From the NCBI GenBank assembly GCA_001549895.1, contig AP014719.1, positions 1,054,001-1,118,000 of the forward strand: a DNA stretch of 64,000 bases. The letters are read 5' to 3'. A model generated the notes under the pieces. The model saw nothing but the letters and a program-made list of their open reading frames with translations, made no database searches and was not told the DNA's origin. Each line of letters opens with the position of its first letter. The first letter of the stretch is position 1. The position numbers were made by a program, and so were the translations under genes. The stretch is from Arthrobacter sp. Hiyo8. Its GTDB lineage: Bacteria; Actinomycetota; Actinomycetes; Actinomycetales; Micrococcaceae. This document shows, piece by piece, positions 32,804-45,512 of this stretch.

Positions 32804-34617
32804 ATGCCCAAGCTTGCCCTGCGGTTCTCGACGCAGACCCTGCTCTTGCAACTGGGGGTCGTTCTCTTGGTCGTGCTGCTTAGCGGCACCGTGCATGCGT
32901 GGCTCGTCTATGGGCGGATCGGCACGGAGGCGGAAAACCAGGCGCTGACTTTGGCACGCACCGTGGCTTCGGATCCCGCGCTCCGTTCCCAGGTCCAAGC
33001 CATCAGCAACGAGCCGGGAACGCCGCCTCCCGCAGTGCTCGCGGCGGCCCCATCCAGGCTGCTGCCGAGGCTGCCAGGAGCCGCACTGGTGCTTTGTTCG
33101 TGGTGGTCACGGACGAGACCGGCTTGCGGCTTGCCCACCCGGACTTGGTCCGGCTGGGCGAACGGGTCAGCACGGATCCCTCGGATGCGCTGTCGGGGAA
33201 GGAAGTCACCACCCGGAACACAGGCACTCTGGGACCGTCCGCGGGTGCCAAGGTCCGGTCTTCGCTCCGGGTTCCGCAGGGACGGGTTCCGCAGGCACGG
33301 TGGTGGGCGAAGTCAGTGTGGGCTATTCGATGGAGTCGCTCAGCCAGAGCCTTGCCAAGGACATCGTCCCGATTGCCGTGACCGCGGCAGGCTCCCTGGT
33401 TGCCGGGGTTCTGGCGTCATTCCTCCTCCGCCGCCGTTTGCAACGCCTGACGTTGGGCCTCGAACCCGAAGAAATCAGCACCCTGGTTCATGACCAGGTT
33501 GCCGTGCTTCAAGGAGTGGACGACGGCGTGATCGGCATTTCCGCCGATGACCGCATCACGGTCTTCAATGCCGCGGCCAGGCGGCTGCTCGGCATGCCGG
33601 AAGGCGCGGGAACTCCCGGCTCCCCTGCCGCGGCGGGCTCGGACTGGTCCGGCACGGACTTGGCGGGCACCGATTGGGAGAATGCCCCCGTCCCCGCGCA
33701 GCTCAAAGCCCTCACGCAACCCTCTGCGCACGACGCCGAAGCCGTGGAAATCGTCGCGGGCGGGCGGGTCTTGGTTGCCAACGCCCGCAAGGCGCTGCAC
33801 CGCAAAGAGGATCTCGGCTGGGTGGTCATGCTCAGGGACCGTACCGAGCTGCAGCAGCTGACGCGCCAGCTCGACGCCGTTGGCACCATGTCCGCCGCGC
33901 TCCGGGCCCAGCGCCACGAATTCGCGAACCAGCTCCATACGATCGCCGGATTCATGAGCATCGGCCAGCACGGCCAGGCCAAGGACTATCTCGCCACGAT
34001 CTCCGCCACCGGCCCCCTGAAGTTTCCCGTGCAGCAAGCCGAACTCCTCCAGGATCCCTATCTGCAGGCGTTCGTCGGCGCGAAGAGCGTGGAAGCGGAC
34101 GAGCGAGGGGTGGCGTTGCGGATCGGCCCGGAGACGCTGGTGCGGAGCATGTCACCGAGCCACAGGACGTCACCACCGTGCTTGGCAACCTGATCGACAA
34201 CGCCGTCAATGCCGCCGTCGCCGGCTCTTCGACGCAACGCTGGGTAGAGCTTGAGCTGCTCGACGAACCAGGGCCCGACGGCGGCACGCTGCACATAGTC
34301 GTCGCGGACTCCGGCGACGGCCTCGGCGGTGTCGAGCCCGAAAGGTTTTCGTGGAGGGGTTCACGACGGCGGAACCCGCCGAAGGCGTCATCGCCAGGGC
34401 AGGCGGGCAGGGACTCGGGCTCGCGCTGGTCCGGCAACTCGCCCGGCGTCGCGGTGGCGACGTGCGCGTCCTGGACCCCGGCTCGTCCGGCGGCCCGGGC
34501 GCCGTCTTCATGGCCACGATGCCGGGGGTTACCGGCAAGCCGGGCGATGCCTCATTGGCAGAATCCTCCGCAGCAGCCGAACCACCCGCAGCTGAACGCA
34601 AGGAAGGAAACCAATGA
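32804..34617 (+). CDS. sensor histidine kinase, CitA/DcuS type
   Basis: Membrane kinase of about 605 residues. A first membrane segment (TLLLQLGVVLLVVLLSGTVH), an extracytoplasmic sensor domain with VVVTDETGLRLAHPDLVRLG, and a second segment near VTAAGSLVAGVLASFLLRRR. A PAS domain follows (GVIGISADDRITVFNAAARR). The phospho-acceptor His is in RAQRHEFANQLHTIAGF; the ATPase N box is VLGNLIDNAVNAA and the G box GQGLGLALVRQLA. Four single-base losses (near 33045, 33265, 34145, 34350). Senses a carboxylate, probably citrate. Confidence 0.85.
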
Positions 34618-35286
34618 GCGAAGACTTCAGGGTGTTGATTGTGGATGACGATTTCCACGTCGCCAAGCTCCATGCCGCCTACGTGGACTCCGTGGCCGGT
34701 TTCCTGGCCCTGGCCCCGGTGGGTTCGACCGCGCAGGCACTGCAGTCCGTGCATAGCCTTCGGCCGGACCTCGTGTTGCTGGATGTCTACCTGCCGGACG
34801 GTTCGGGCCTGGATCTCCTGGGGCAACTCGATGTGGATGCCATGATGCTGACCGCGGCTTCCGACGCCGTGTCCATCAGGACAGCCCTCCGGCGGGGTGC
34901 CTTGGCATACCTGCTCAAACCGTTCACCGCCGAATCGCTGTCGCAGCAATTGCGCTCCTATGCCAGATACCGGCGGATCCTGGGCCGGCAGCATGCGGTG
35001 GACCAGGACACAATCGAACGGGCCAAGCGGGCGCTCGTCGCGGGGACGTGGCGCCGTCGGGAAAGCCGCGATCGGCGACCGAAGCATCGGTACTGGAATC
35101 CTTGGCGCCGGGGAACAATACTCGGCCACGGAAGTAGCGGAACGGGTGGGCGTCTCACGCGCCACGGCGCAACGGTACCTGTCCTCGCTGGCCGACGATG
35201 GCGCCGTCGAAATCCAACTGCGCTACGGCAGCACCGGCCGCCCGGAACACCGCTACGGCGTCCCCGCGCGACTCTCCCCCAACTGA
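34614..35286 (+). CDS. response regulator, CitB/DcuR type
   Basis: About 224 residues. Receiver domain: FRVLIVDDDFHVAKLHAAYV, the phospho-Asp in LVLLDVYLPDGSG, and LLKPF near its end. After frame breaks near 35040-35090 the output helix-turn-helix reads YSATEVAERVGVSRATAQRY. The ATG overlaps the kinase stop (ATGA). The stop codon TGA sits inside a partial copy of the family A repeat arm (35278-35291), which therefore sets the C-terminus. Confidence 0.85.
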
Positions 35287-35309
35287 CTCGCCCACCCAAG
35301 TAGTTCCCA

Positions 35310-35375
35310 CCCAACTGACTCGCAGTAAGTGTCGTTATGAGGCGTCAAAACGACACTTACTGCTAGTGAGTTGGG
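35310..35375. repeat. palindromic element, family A copy 2 (inverted), with a half copy at 35278-35291
   Basis: CCCAACTGACTCGCA, GTAAG and TGTCGTT in the left arm match the complement of the right arm at 25 of 27 positions. The loop is in the opposite orientation to the other copies (TTTTGACGCCTCATA on the minus strand). It fills the gap between convergent response regulator and RidA genes. A half arm CCCAACTGACTCGC lies 32 bases upstream and includes the response regulator stop codon. Confidence 0.85.
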
Positions 35376-35379
35376 CTGT

Positions 35380-35760
35380 TCAGGCGCTCTTCTGGGCTAC
35401 CAGTTCGATTTCGACCAGCATTTCCGCGTCGAGGAACGGCAAGACGTGGACCAGGGAAAGGGTGGGCCGGATCTCGCCGAAGACCTCGCCGTGCGCGCGG
35501 CCGGCGTCTTCCCATTTGGTGATGTCGGTCAGGTAGAGCTTGGACTGCACGACGTCCTCGTAGTCGAAGCCGGCGTCGGCCAGGACCGCACCCAGCTTTT
35601 CGAGGATGTATTTGGTCTGCGAGTAGAAGTCGTCACCGACGATGCCATCAGGTCCCGACGCCGCCGTGGCCGAAATGAAGAGCGTGTTGTCCACCTGGAC
35701 CGCTCGGGAGTATCCAAGTGCCTGTTCCCAGACCGAGCCCGTGCCGAATGTCTTGCGCAT
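35380..35760 (-). CDS. RidA-family protein
   Basis: 126 residues, uninterrupted. VDNTLFISATAASGPDGIVG, then YILEKLGAVLADAGFDYEDV and VQSKLYLTDITKWEDAG are RidA/YjgF blocks; IRPTLSLVHV holds the conserved Arg-containing strand. RidA proteins deaminate reactive imines or enamines formed by PLP enzymes. The variant loop suggests a Rid subfamily other than RidA itself. Stops five bases after the family A element. Confidence 0.8.
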   Translation of the reverse strand: MRKTFGTGSVWEQALGYSRAVQVDNTLFISATAASGPDGIVGDDFYSQTKYILEKLGAVLADAGFDYEDVVQSKLYLTDITKWEDAGRAHGEVFGEIRPTLSLVHVLPFLDAEMLVEIELVAQKSA

Positions 35761-35817
35761 GCCGCGCCTTTCTCAGTTTCCGCACCCGGCCCGATGACCG
35801 GGGTTTACGAGGAAACT

Positions 35818-36330
35818 TTATTGCTGGCGCACATCCTGCCGATAAACGAACAGTTTTATGTCGGTCCCGGGTACGAACCAATCTCGCTCCGGTTCGCGCT
35901 CGAATCCGGTTTTGGCGTAGAGGGCGTTGGCGCTTTCCCACGTGGCGCCCGTGGTGAGGGAGACGGCGTTGATGCCATCCATGGAGCGGGCTTGGTCGAC
36001 GACGGCCTGGACCAGTGCTCGTCCCGCGCCGGAGCGCTGAACCTCCGGATCAACCACCAAGGTACGCATTTCGAGTTCGTCCGGAAGGCCGATGTCCGAG
36101 AAGTCGCCTCCGGCCTTCGCCGACGTGACGGATCCGATAACCTGGCCGTCGCGTTCGGCGACGAAAACGTCGGCGTACCGGGCGCGGCCGGCCACGTCGC
36201 GCAGCTTCTCCAGGTATGGGTGGTCCGGGCTGCCGTAGTAGCCAGCGGTCACGTAAGACGACATCGTGATACGGGCTACGGCGTCGTAGTCTTCGGGCAG
36301 GGCGGGTCGGACGGTAATCTGAGAATGCAC
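35818..36330 (-). CDS. GNAT-family N-acetyltransferase
   Basis: 170 residues, uninterrupted. ITVRPALPEDYDAVARITMS opens the fold. MRTLVVDPEVQRSGAGRALV is the acetyl-CoA binding motif A, and WESANALYAKTGFEREPERD is motif B. The substrate is unknown. Upstream lies 329 bases without a gene, holding the family B module. Confidence 0.8.
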   Translation of the reverse strand: MHSQITVRPALPEDYDAVARITMSSYVTAGYYGSPDHPYLEKLRDVAGRARYADVFVAERDGQVIGSVTSAKAGGDFSDIGLPDELEMRTLVVDPEVQRSGAGRALVQAVVDQARSMDGINAVSLTTGATWESANALYAKTGFEREPERDWFVPGTDIKLFVYRQDVRQQ

Positions 36331-36408
36331 TGATCCATGGTAGTCGCGCCCGAGGTGCCCGGGATGCCAAAGCGGTGTTTCCGTGACCGAACTATCACCC
36401 GGGGCCTA

Positions 36409-36500
36409 ACGCCCGCTCAGATACAAGGCCGTTCCACCCAACGCTCGCTCACTTAAGTGAGCGAGCGTCGGCGGGAAACCCCACATAAGTGAGCGAGCGT
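36409..36500. repeat. 92-base inverted module, family B copy 1
   Basis: Four 11-base boxes are placed ACGCCCGCTCA (36409), ACGCTCGCTCA (36441), TGAGCGAGCGT (36458) and TGAGCGAGCGT (36490). Gaps are 21, 6 and 21 bases, so like-oriented boxes repeat at exactly 32 bases. The inner pair forms a perfect 28-base palindrome. The outer gaps are also partly complementary. It lies in the gene-free stretch 36331-36659 between divergent genes; apart from this module and probable promoters nothing was seen there. Confidence 0.85.
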
Positions 36501-36659
36501 CGGAGGCCGCTCAAACATTGCTTCGCGTGGCGCCAGATTGAGTCCGGTTTCCGGCTGTGAAGCCCGGTTTCCTGCTGTTGCGGGAAGGTTTCGCGATGCT
36601 GGCGCGGGGCGGTTGTCTCGTGGTTGATTGGCGGCCAGGAGACAACGAAAGGAACACAG

Positions 36660-38097
36660 ATGAGCCCCAGCAACGCACACTCCACCTCAACGCATTCCTC
36701 ATGAGCACCGGACACCACGAGGCTTCGTGGCGGCTGCCGGAAAGCAACCCGCGCGCCAGCACCGACATCCGGCACTACCAAAACCTCGCACGGATCGCAG
36801 AGCGCGGCACGTTCGACTCCATCTTCTTCGCAGACTCCCCCGTGATCTTCGGCGACGTCGGACGCCGTCCCGCGGGCAAGCTGGAACCGACAGTGCTGCT
36901 CACCGCAATCGCAGCCGCCACCGAAAAGATCGGACTCATCGCCACTGCATCCACCACGTATAACGATCCCTTCAACCTGGCCAGGCGCTTCGCCTCGGTG
37001 GACTTCGTCAGCGGCGGACGGGCCGGTTGGAATGTGGTGACCACAGCCGGACCGGAAGCCGCCCGGAACTTCGGCATCGACGATCAGCCCGCCCATGCCG
37101 CCCGCTATGAACGAGCGGCCGAGTTCCTGGAGGTGGCCGCCAAGCTCTGGGACAGCTGGGAGGACGACGCGGTCATTGCCGACAAGGAAGCCGGCGTCTG
37201 GGCAGACTCAACCAAGGTCCGGCCCATCAACCACGTGGGCAAGCATTTCCGGGTCCGCGGACCGCTCAACGTGCCGCGCTCCCCCCAAGGCCATCCCTTG
37301 ATTGTCCAGGCCGGCTCCTCCGAGAACGGCAAGGGCCTGGCCGCCAGGTACGCCGAGGCCGTGTTCACGGCCCAGCAAACCCTGGAGGACGCCCAGGCGT
37401 TCTACGGAGACCTCAAGGCCCGGACGGTCGCGCTTGGCCGGGCGGCCGAGAGCATCAAGATCCTGCCGGGTATTGTCCCTGTGATCGCCTCCACGCATGC
37501 CGAAGCGCTGCGCCTGGAACGCGAACTGGATGAGCTGATCCGGCCCGAATACGCGAGGGCCGAGCTGGCCAAGACGCTCCGCGTGAGCCCAGAGGACCTG
37601 CCCCTCGACCGCCAACTTCCCGCCGATCTTCCGGACGAGGACTCGATCGAAGGCGCAAAGAGCCGCTACACCCTCATTGTGGAGCTTGCCCGCCGCGAGA
37701 AACTCACGGTACGCCAACTGATCGGCAGGCTGGGAGGAGGCCGCGGCCACCTGACTTTCGCGGGAACGCCGGAGCAAGTGGCCGACGCGATCCAACTATG
37801 GTTCGAAAACGGCGCGGCCGACGGCTTCAACATCATGCCGGCCGTTCTACCGTCGGGTCTCGAAACCTTTGTTGACCGCGTGGTGCCGGTGCTGCGCCAC
37901 CGGGGGCTGTTCCGCACCGAATACACGGGCAGCACGCTGCGGGACCACTACGGCCTGGACCGACCGACGAACCGCTTCTCGGAGCTTGGGACGCTCGCCG
38001 CGGCCGGGCCTAACGACGAAGGGTCCAGACGCGCAGCCAGCCACAAAGCCCCGACGACGGCGGTCATCCCGCGTCGTCGGGGCCAAGGTGAAAGGCC

Positions 38098-38101
<4 letters not shown>
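36660..38101 (+). CDS. NtaA/SnaA/DszA-family FMN-dependent monooxygenase
   Basis: Luciferase-like flavin monooxygenase of about 480 residues. The start is taken at the ATG 36660, ten bases after GAAAGGA; one C lost at 36664-36667 then restores MSPQQRTLHLNAFLMSTGHH. The first uninterrupted ATG is 36702. RGTFDSIFFADSPVIFGD, GLIATASTTYNDPFNLARRF, VDFVSGGRAGWNVVTTAGPE and HPLIVQAGSSENGKGLAARY are family blocks. Members oxidise nitrilotriacetate, sulfones or other xenobiotics with FMNH2 from a separate reductase, not encoded nearby. Confidence 0.85.
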
Positions 38102-41246
<3,145 letters not shown>

Positions 41247-41259
41247 TCACAAGCGGGTA

Positions 41260-41879
41260 TCAGTGCGTAAAGCGGTGGCGGCTCCACAAGGCGAAGGCAA
41301 TGCCTCCGGCCGCCACCAAAAGCACGCCGCCCATGATCGCGATCACGGCGAACATGTCCGAGCCCGGTCCTTTGGTGCCGCTCACCGAGGCAGCTTGCGT
41401 GGCCTTGAGCCCGTCCTGGATGGGGTATTCCAATTGGACGATGCCGACGGCGAGGCGCTCGCCGTCGGGCTGTTCGACGGGGTCGCCGGGCTGGAGGCGA
41501 CAGAAGCCTCCGACGGCGCCACGCTGGGTTCCGGTTCCACGGTCACCTGAGTCATGGGGCCGGTTCGGGCGCGGCGGGCGCGGGCGCCACCGGGCTGGTG
41601 CCGGGCCACCGGCACGACGACGGGTGGCTTGGAGGGCGCCGGGTCCACGATTATCGGCTGGGTTGGCGTGGGCTCGGTTGGTGCCGGGTCCGGGGCCGGG
41701 GTCGGGGCAGTGGTCGATTGGCTATTCTGAGGAGCCAGAGTGGTCTCGGCATGGGCCGAAAGCAACGGGAAGGCGCACATCACCACGGCCATGGCAATGC
41801 CCGCGAGGGCAACGGAGAACGGGCGTCGCACGGCGGCACGGGTCGCGCCGCCAGAGCGCGCTGAGGAGCGTTGGGTCAT
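41260..41879 (-). CDS. Pro/Thr-rich cell-envelope protein with two membrane anchors
   Basis: About 206 residues, not recognised as a named family. A signal or anchor (VALAGIAMAVVMCAFPLLSA) is followed by a long low-complexity Pro/Thr/Ser/Val stretch likely to span the wall. A C-terminal membrane segment (MFAVIAIMGGVLLVAAGGIA) ends in RHRFTH, like a type I surface protein without an LPXTG motif. One C is lost near 41425, before QDGLKATQAA. It lies alone between ligA and the PP2C gene. Confidence 0.6.
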
Positions 41880-41985
41880 GTTTACCTCTGCAGGACGGCA
41901 CGGGCCGCCCGGAGTTGGGTGGTATTGACCGGAATCTTCCTACATAGTCCGGGCATGTCGCAAATCCCGTTCCCTGCAAAGGCCA

Positions 41986-42779
41986 TCAGGAAGAGCCGGT
42001 GCCGGTCCTTGCGGCGTCGTTCAACTCGATCCTGGCATCAACCACAATCGCGGTCACATTGTCCCGCCCGCCACTCAGCAACGCCTCGTGGATGAGGGCA
42101 TCCACCGCGTCCTGGGGCTTCTCAACCGTGCTCAAGATCCGGAACATGTGCTCGTCGCCCAGCTCCCCGGTGAGTCCGTCCGAGCAGATCAGCATCCGAT
42201 CCCCGTCCTGGATGGGCAGCAACCAGAAGTCCGCTTCGTTTTCGCCCCCTGTGCCGAGGGCGCGGGTCACCACATTGCGGCGCGGATGCACCGTGGCTTC
42301 TTCCCGCGTGATGCTTCCGGCCTCCGCGAGTTCCTGGACTTCCGAATGGTCCACGCTGATCTGCCTGAATTCGCCCCCGTTCACCCGATACGTCCGTGAA
42401 TCGCCGATGTTCATGACCAGCCAATACGGGACGCCCATATGCTCGGCGACGACGACGCCGGTGAGCGTTGTTCCAGCGCGGCCACCCGTGGCATTCCGGA
42501 TCTGGGAGTCGGCAGCCAGGATGCACCTTTGCAGGGCAACGGCAGTTGCCGAGCGGACTCCCGGCGCCAATTGCGGCATGCTGCCGAGGGTACGCACGCA
42601 CAACGCGCTGGCAATCTCGCCTGCCTCATGCCCGCCCATGCCGTCAGCCACCGCGAAGACCGGATCCTTTGCGATGAGCGAGTCTTCGTTGAGTTCCCGG
42701 CTGAGTCCACGGTCCGTCCCGAAGCCATAGGTCAACGTGAATCCCGGCTCAGGGCGGTTGCTGCGGACGGTGAATTCAT
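41986..42779 (-). CDS. PP2C-family serine/threonine phosphatase
   Basis: Mn/Mg-dependent phosphatase of about 264 residues. Motifs in order: LSRELNEDSLIAKDPVFAVA, DGMGGHEAGEIAS, VMNIGDSRTYRVNGG, CSDGLTGELGD and GGRDNVTAIVVDARI. The start is taken at the ATG 42779, which overlaps the cyclase stop (TGATGA); this needs one lost C near 42745-42750. Without that correction the frame extends to 42846. Likely reverses Ser/Thr kinase signalling, although no kinase is present here. Confidence 0.85.
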
Positions 42780-43941
42780 CAGTCGAGGACCAGTCCCTTG
42801 CCAAGTCCGCGGGCAAGCCGGACGGGAAGGATTTCCCCGAAACCACGAACGTTTTCGGCCGTCTGCGGAACCAGGATGAAACGTTCGTCCTGGCCCAGCG
42901 CTGCCGCCGTCATCTCGTCCACGAGGACCGTGCCAGGTTCAGCCAAGGCCGTGAGGCGGGCCGCCAGGTTGACGGTGGGGCCGTAAATATCGCCGAGACG
43001 GGAAAGGATCCGTCCCCAGACCATGGCCACGCGGGCTTCCGGGAGGATTTCGTCTTCCGTGAAGGCCTGGGCAAGCGCCAAGGAGATCTCGGCACCAGCG
43101 GCCGGCGTCTCGGCGATGTAGAGGACTTCGTCGCCGACGGTCTTGACCAGGCGCCCCCCGCCGATGGAGATGATCTCCGCGCACTTGTTCTCGAAGCGCT
43201 GGACCAACTGGGCCAGGGTTTTCTCGTTCATGCGGCGTGACAGGCTCGTGTAGGAGACGAGGTCGGCAAAACCTACGGCGCGCGCCAAAGGCAAAGGAGC
43301 GTCGTCTTCATCTCCTTCGCGGCCTGCTTCGCTCGCCTGCAAACCTGCCTCTGCACGGACGGCCAGGCGCTGCACACCGGCGTTCATCTGGCGTCGCCAT
43401 GAGTACAGCAGGATCTCTTCCATGGCGTCCACAAGGTTGGGCAGTTCATTGACCAGCTGCTTGCGGGCAACGGCATCGGGGATGCCTTGCTGCACCACCA
43501 TGTCTTCAATCAGCGCCTCGACTTGCCACACCACCATACGGTCGGTCATCTGACCGATGGCGCGCGTCACGGAGATGGCAGCTTCCTCGGTGAGCTTTCC
43601 GGCGCGGACCAGGTCGAGGATGGTGGAAAGCGCCGCGAGGTCGCGCTCGGTGAACGCTACATCCTGGTCACCGAAATTCGGGAATCCCAGCGCCCGCCAC
43701 AGCTTGCGGGCTGACAACAGCGAGACGCCTGCTCCGGCCGCGACTTCGCGCCGCCGGAGTTTGCGTTCGCCGCCCAAGAGCCGCGTTTCCAGCGCTTTGA
43801 TGGCAAGCCGTTCTGCTGACAATGCGCCGGTGGGCGGGGACACCACGGGGAGGACCCCGTAGGTGCTTGGTCCACGGAAGGTTCGGGCACGGCGTCGGGC
43901 TCGTGGTCCATGTACTCAGGCTCCTGCTCGTCAACGCTCAT
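42779..43941 (-). CDS. class III adenylate/guanylate cyclase with N-terminal regulatory domain
   Basis: Soluble cyclase of about 387 residues. An acidic N-terminus is followed by an all-helical domain (REVAAGAGVSLLSARKLWRA) like the autoinhibitory, pH-sensing part of mycobacterial Rv1264. The catalytic domain has both metal aspartates (VGFADLVSYTSLSRRM and RLVKTVGDEVLYI) and YGPTVNLAARLTALAEPGTV. Start ATG at 43941 after GGAAGAG. One C is lost near 43850. It overlaps the PH-domain gene by 11 bases. Confidence 0.85.
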
Positions 43942-44565
43942 CTCTTCCACCTTCTCTCACATCCCAGGGCAACGCGGCACCAGAGTAGTCAACTGGTCCA
44001 ACAAAACCGTCAAAGTCGCCATGCTCCGGTACGGCGCCCGGGCCGAACCCGACATTTGTCGGAAGCTCGGCCATGGCATCCAGGATGAAACTTCGAAACT
44101 TGCCGACCTCCGGAACATCCGCGAGAACGGCCTCGCCGGGTGCCCGGTATCCAAGGATATATTCCCGGAGCGCAATATCCGTTGGAGCAGCGATTGTTTG
44201 ATCCCCACGCTGCGCACCGCGGCCAGCGGGACCTGCCAGTCTCCCCGGCGAAGCATTCCGAAACGGGCAACTATCCGGCCGCTTGTCAGGATGTACCGTA
44301 CGCCGCGCCAGCGGATGAATCGCGGAAGGCTGTAGCCAAGCAGCACGATCGCCACGATGGCCAGGCATGCGGCCACCAACCATTGGGTCCAATCACTCGT
44401 GATGACCGGAAGCAACTTACCCGGTCCGCCCTTGACTATCCATGCACAGGCGAAGGCGGCCGCGGCGGGGACCAAGATGAACGCCAGGACGGGACCGAAA
44501 AGCGCCCTGGGCTGCTGCCGCGTAATCACGATGACTTGCTCCCCGCGCAGGAGCTCTTTACGCAT
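43931..44565 (-). CDS. membrane protein with bacterial PH domain
   Basis: About 211 residues. MRKELLRGEQVIVITRQQPR precedes two membrane segments (FGPVLAFILVPAAAAFACAW and LVAACLAIVAIVLLGYSLPR). A YdbS-like PH domain follows: VRYILTSGRIVARFGMLRRG and VPLAAVRSVGIKQSLLQRIL. One base is lost near 44110. Function unknown. The ATG overlaps the birA stop by eight bases and its 3' end overlaps the cyclase. Confidence 0.75.
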
Positions 44566-45465
44566 AACCGCTTTCGGTAGCCCTCAGATGGACGACGTCG
44601 CCGGCAGTCACGACGTGCTCGCGGCCACCATGGTCCACCACCAAAAGGGAACCATACTCATCCAACCTGGACGCATGCCCCACCAATTCGTGGTCGCCCG
44701 GCAAATGCGCCTTCACTTCTCGTCCCAAGGTGACCATGACAGCTTCAACCCGCTTGTGCAGGGACGAGCCGCCGGCCAATCCCGCGGTGGGGTCGCCGTC
44801 GGCATTGCAGAAACTGCGGTAGAGCGCCGCGAAGCGTGACAGGTAGTTCCGCAGAAGCACGGTGCGGTCCGTGGTCGTGGCACCCTCGAGCACAAGGGAC
44901 GTCGCTGTCGGGACAGGCAACTCATCTTCGCTGAGCGTCACGTTGAGGCCGGTGCCCAGGATCACGGCCGGAACGGATCCATCCCCCATCGGTCCCATCT
45001 GGGCCAGGATCCCGGCGATCTTCTTGCCTCGGACCAGGACATCGTTGGGCCACTTGATCTCGGCGGGCAGGCCGGCGGTTTCCAGGAGGGTCTCGCGCAA
45101 GGCCAGCGCGCCCAGGAGGGACAGCCAGGAATAGCTCTGGGTGGGAACGGGGAGGCCTTGGGAATTCACGGGACGCAGGACGATCGAAACGGAAATCGCC
45201 GAACGTTCGGGAGACTCCCAGTGACGGTCGAGCCGGCCCGGGCCGCCGTCTGGTGCTCGGCGGTAAGGACCGCGAGGTCTGCCCATTCCTTAGGCTCAAT
45301 GGTCACGGCGCGCAGCAGATCGGCGTTCGTGGAGCCTGTGGTCTCCACGATCTTCAATTGCGAAATACCGGCGGCCGCGAGGAAGTCGGGGTGAAGCAGG
45401 GCATCGCGGTCCAGGCCCAAGCGCGGGGCACGTGGTTCGCTGCTGGCAGGCTGTTCGACGTCCAT
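44558..45465 (-). CDS. birA: biotin--[acetyl-CoA carboxylase] ligase
   Basis: Attaches biotin to the carrier domain of biotin carboxylases. About 302 residues. KIVETTGSTNADLLRA is the biotin-binding Ser/Thr loop. LTAEHQTA then GRLDRHWESPERSAISVS is the BirA loop, interrupted by a base lost from GGGGCC near 45240. AEIKWPNDVLVRGKKIAGIL is the catalytic block with the essential Lys. No N-terminal DNA-binding domain, so it is a monofunctional ligase. It lies near accD and upstream of the PH and cyclase genes. Confidence 0.92.
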
Positions 45466-45512
45466 AGACAGAATCCTATCCAGCCAGGCCGGTCCGGGAA
45501 GAAGTTGTCCGC

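Noticed and set aside
35310..35375. Family A elements as ordinary rho-independent terminators
   Set aside because: No T run follows any copy, and the loop is conserved and asymmetric, which a simple terminator does not require. A Rho-linked or 3'-protective role is not excluded.
36409..36500. CRISPR-like array in the family B module (11-base repeats every 32 bases)
   Set aside because: Only two repeats in each orientation, repeats far too short, inverted halves, spacers conserved between the two modules, and no cas genes.
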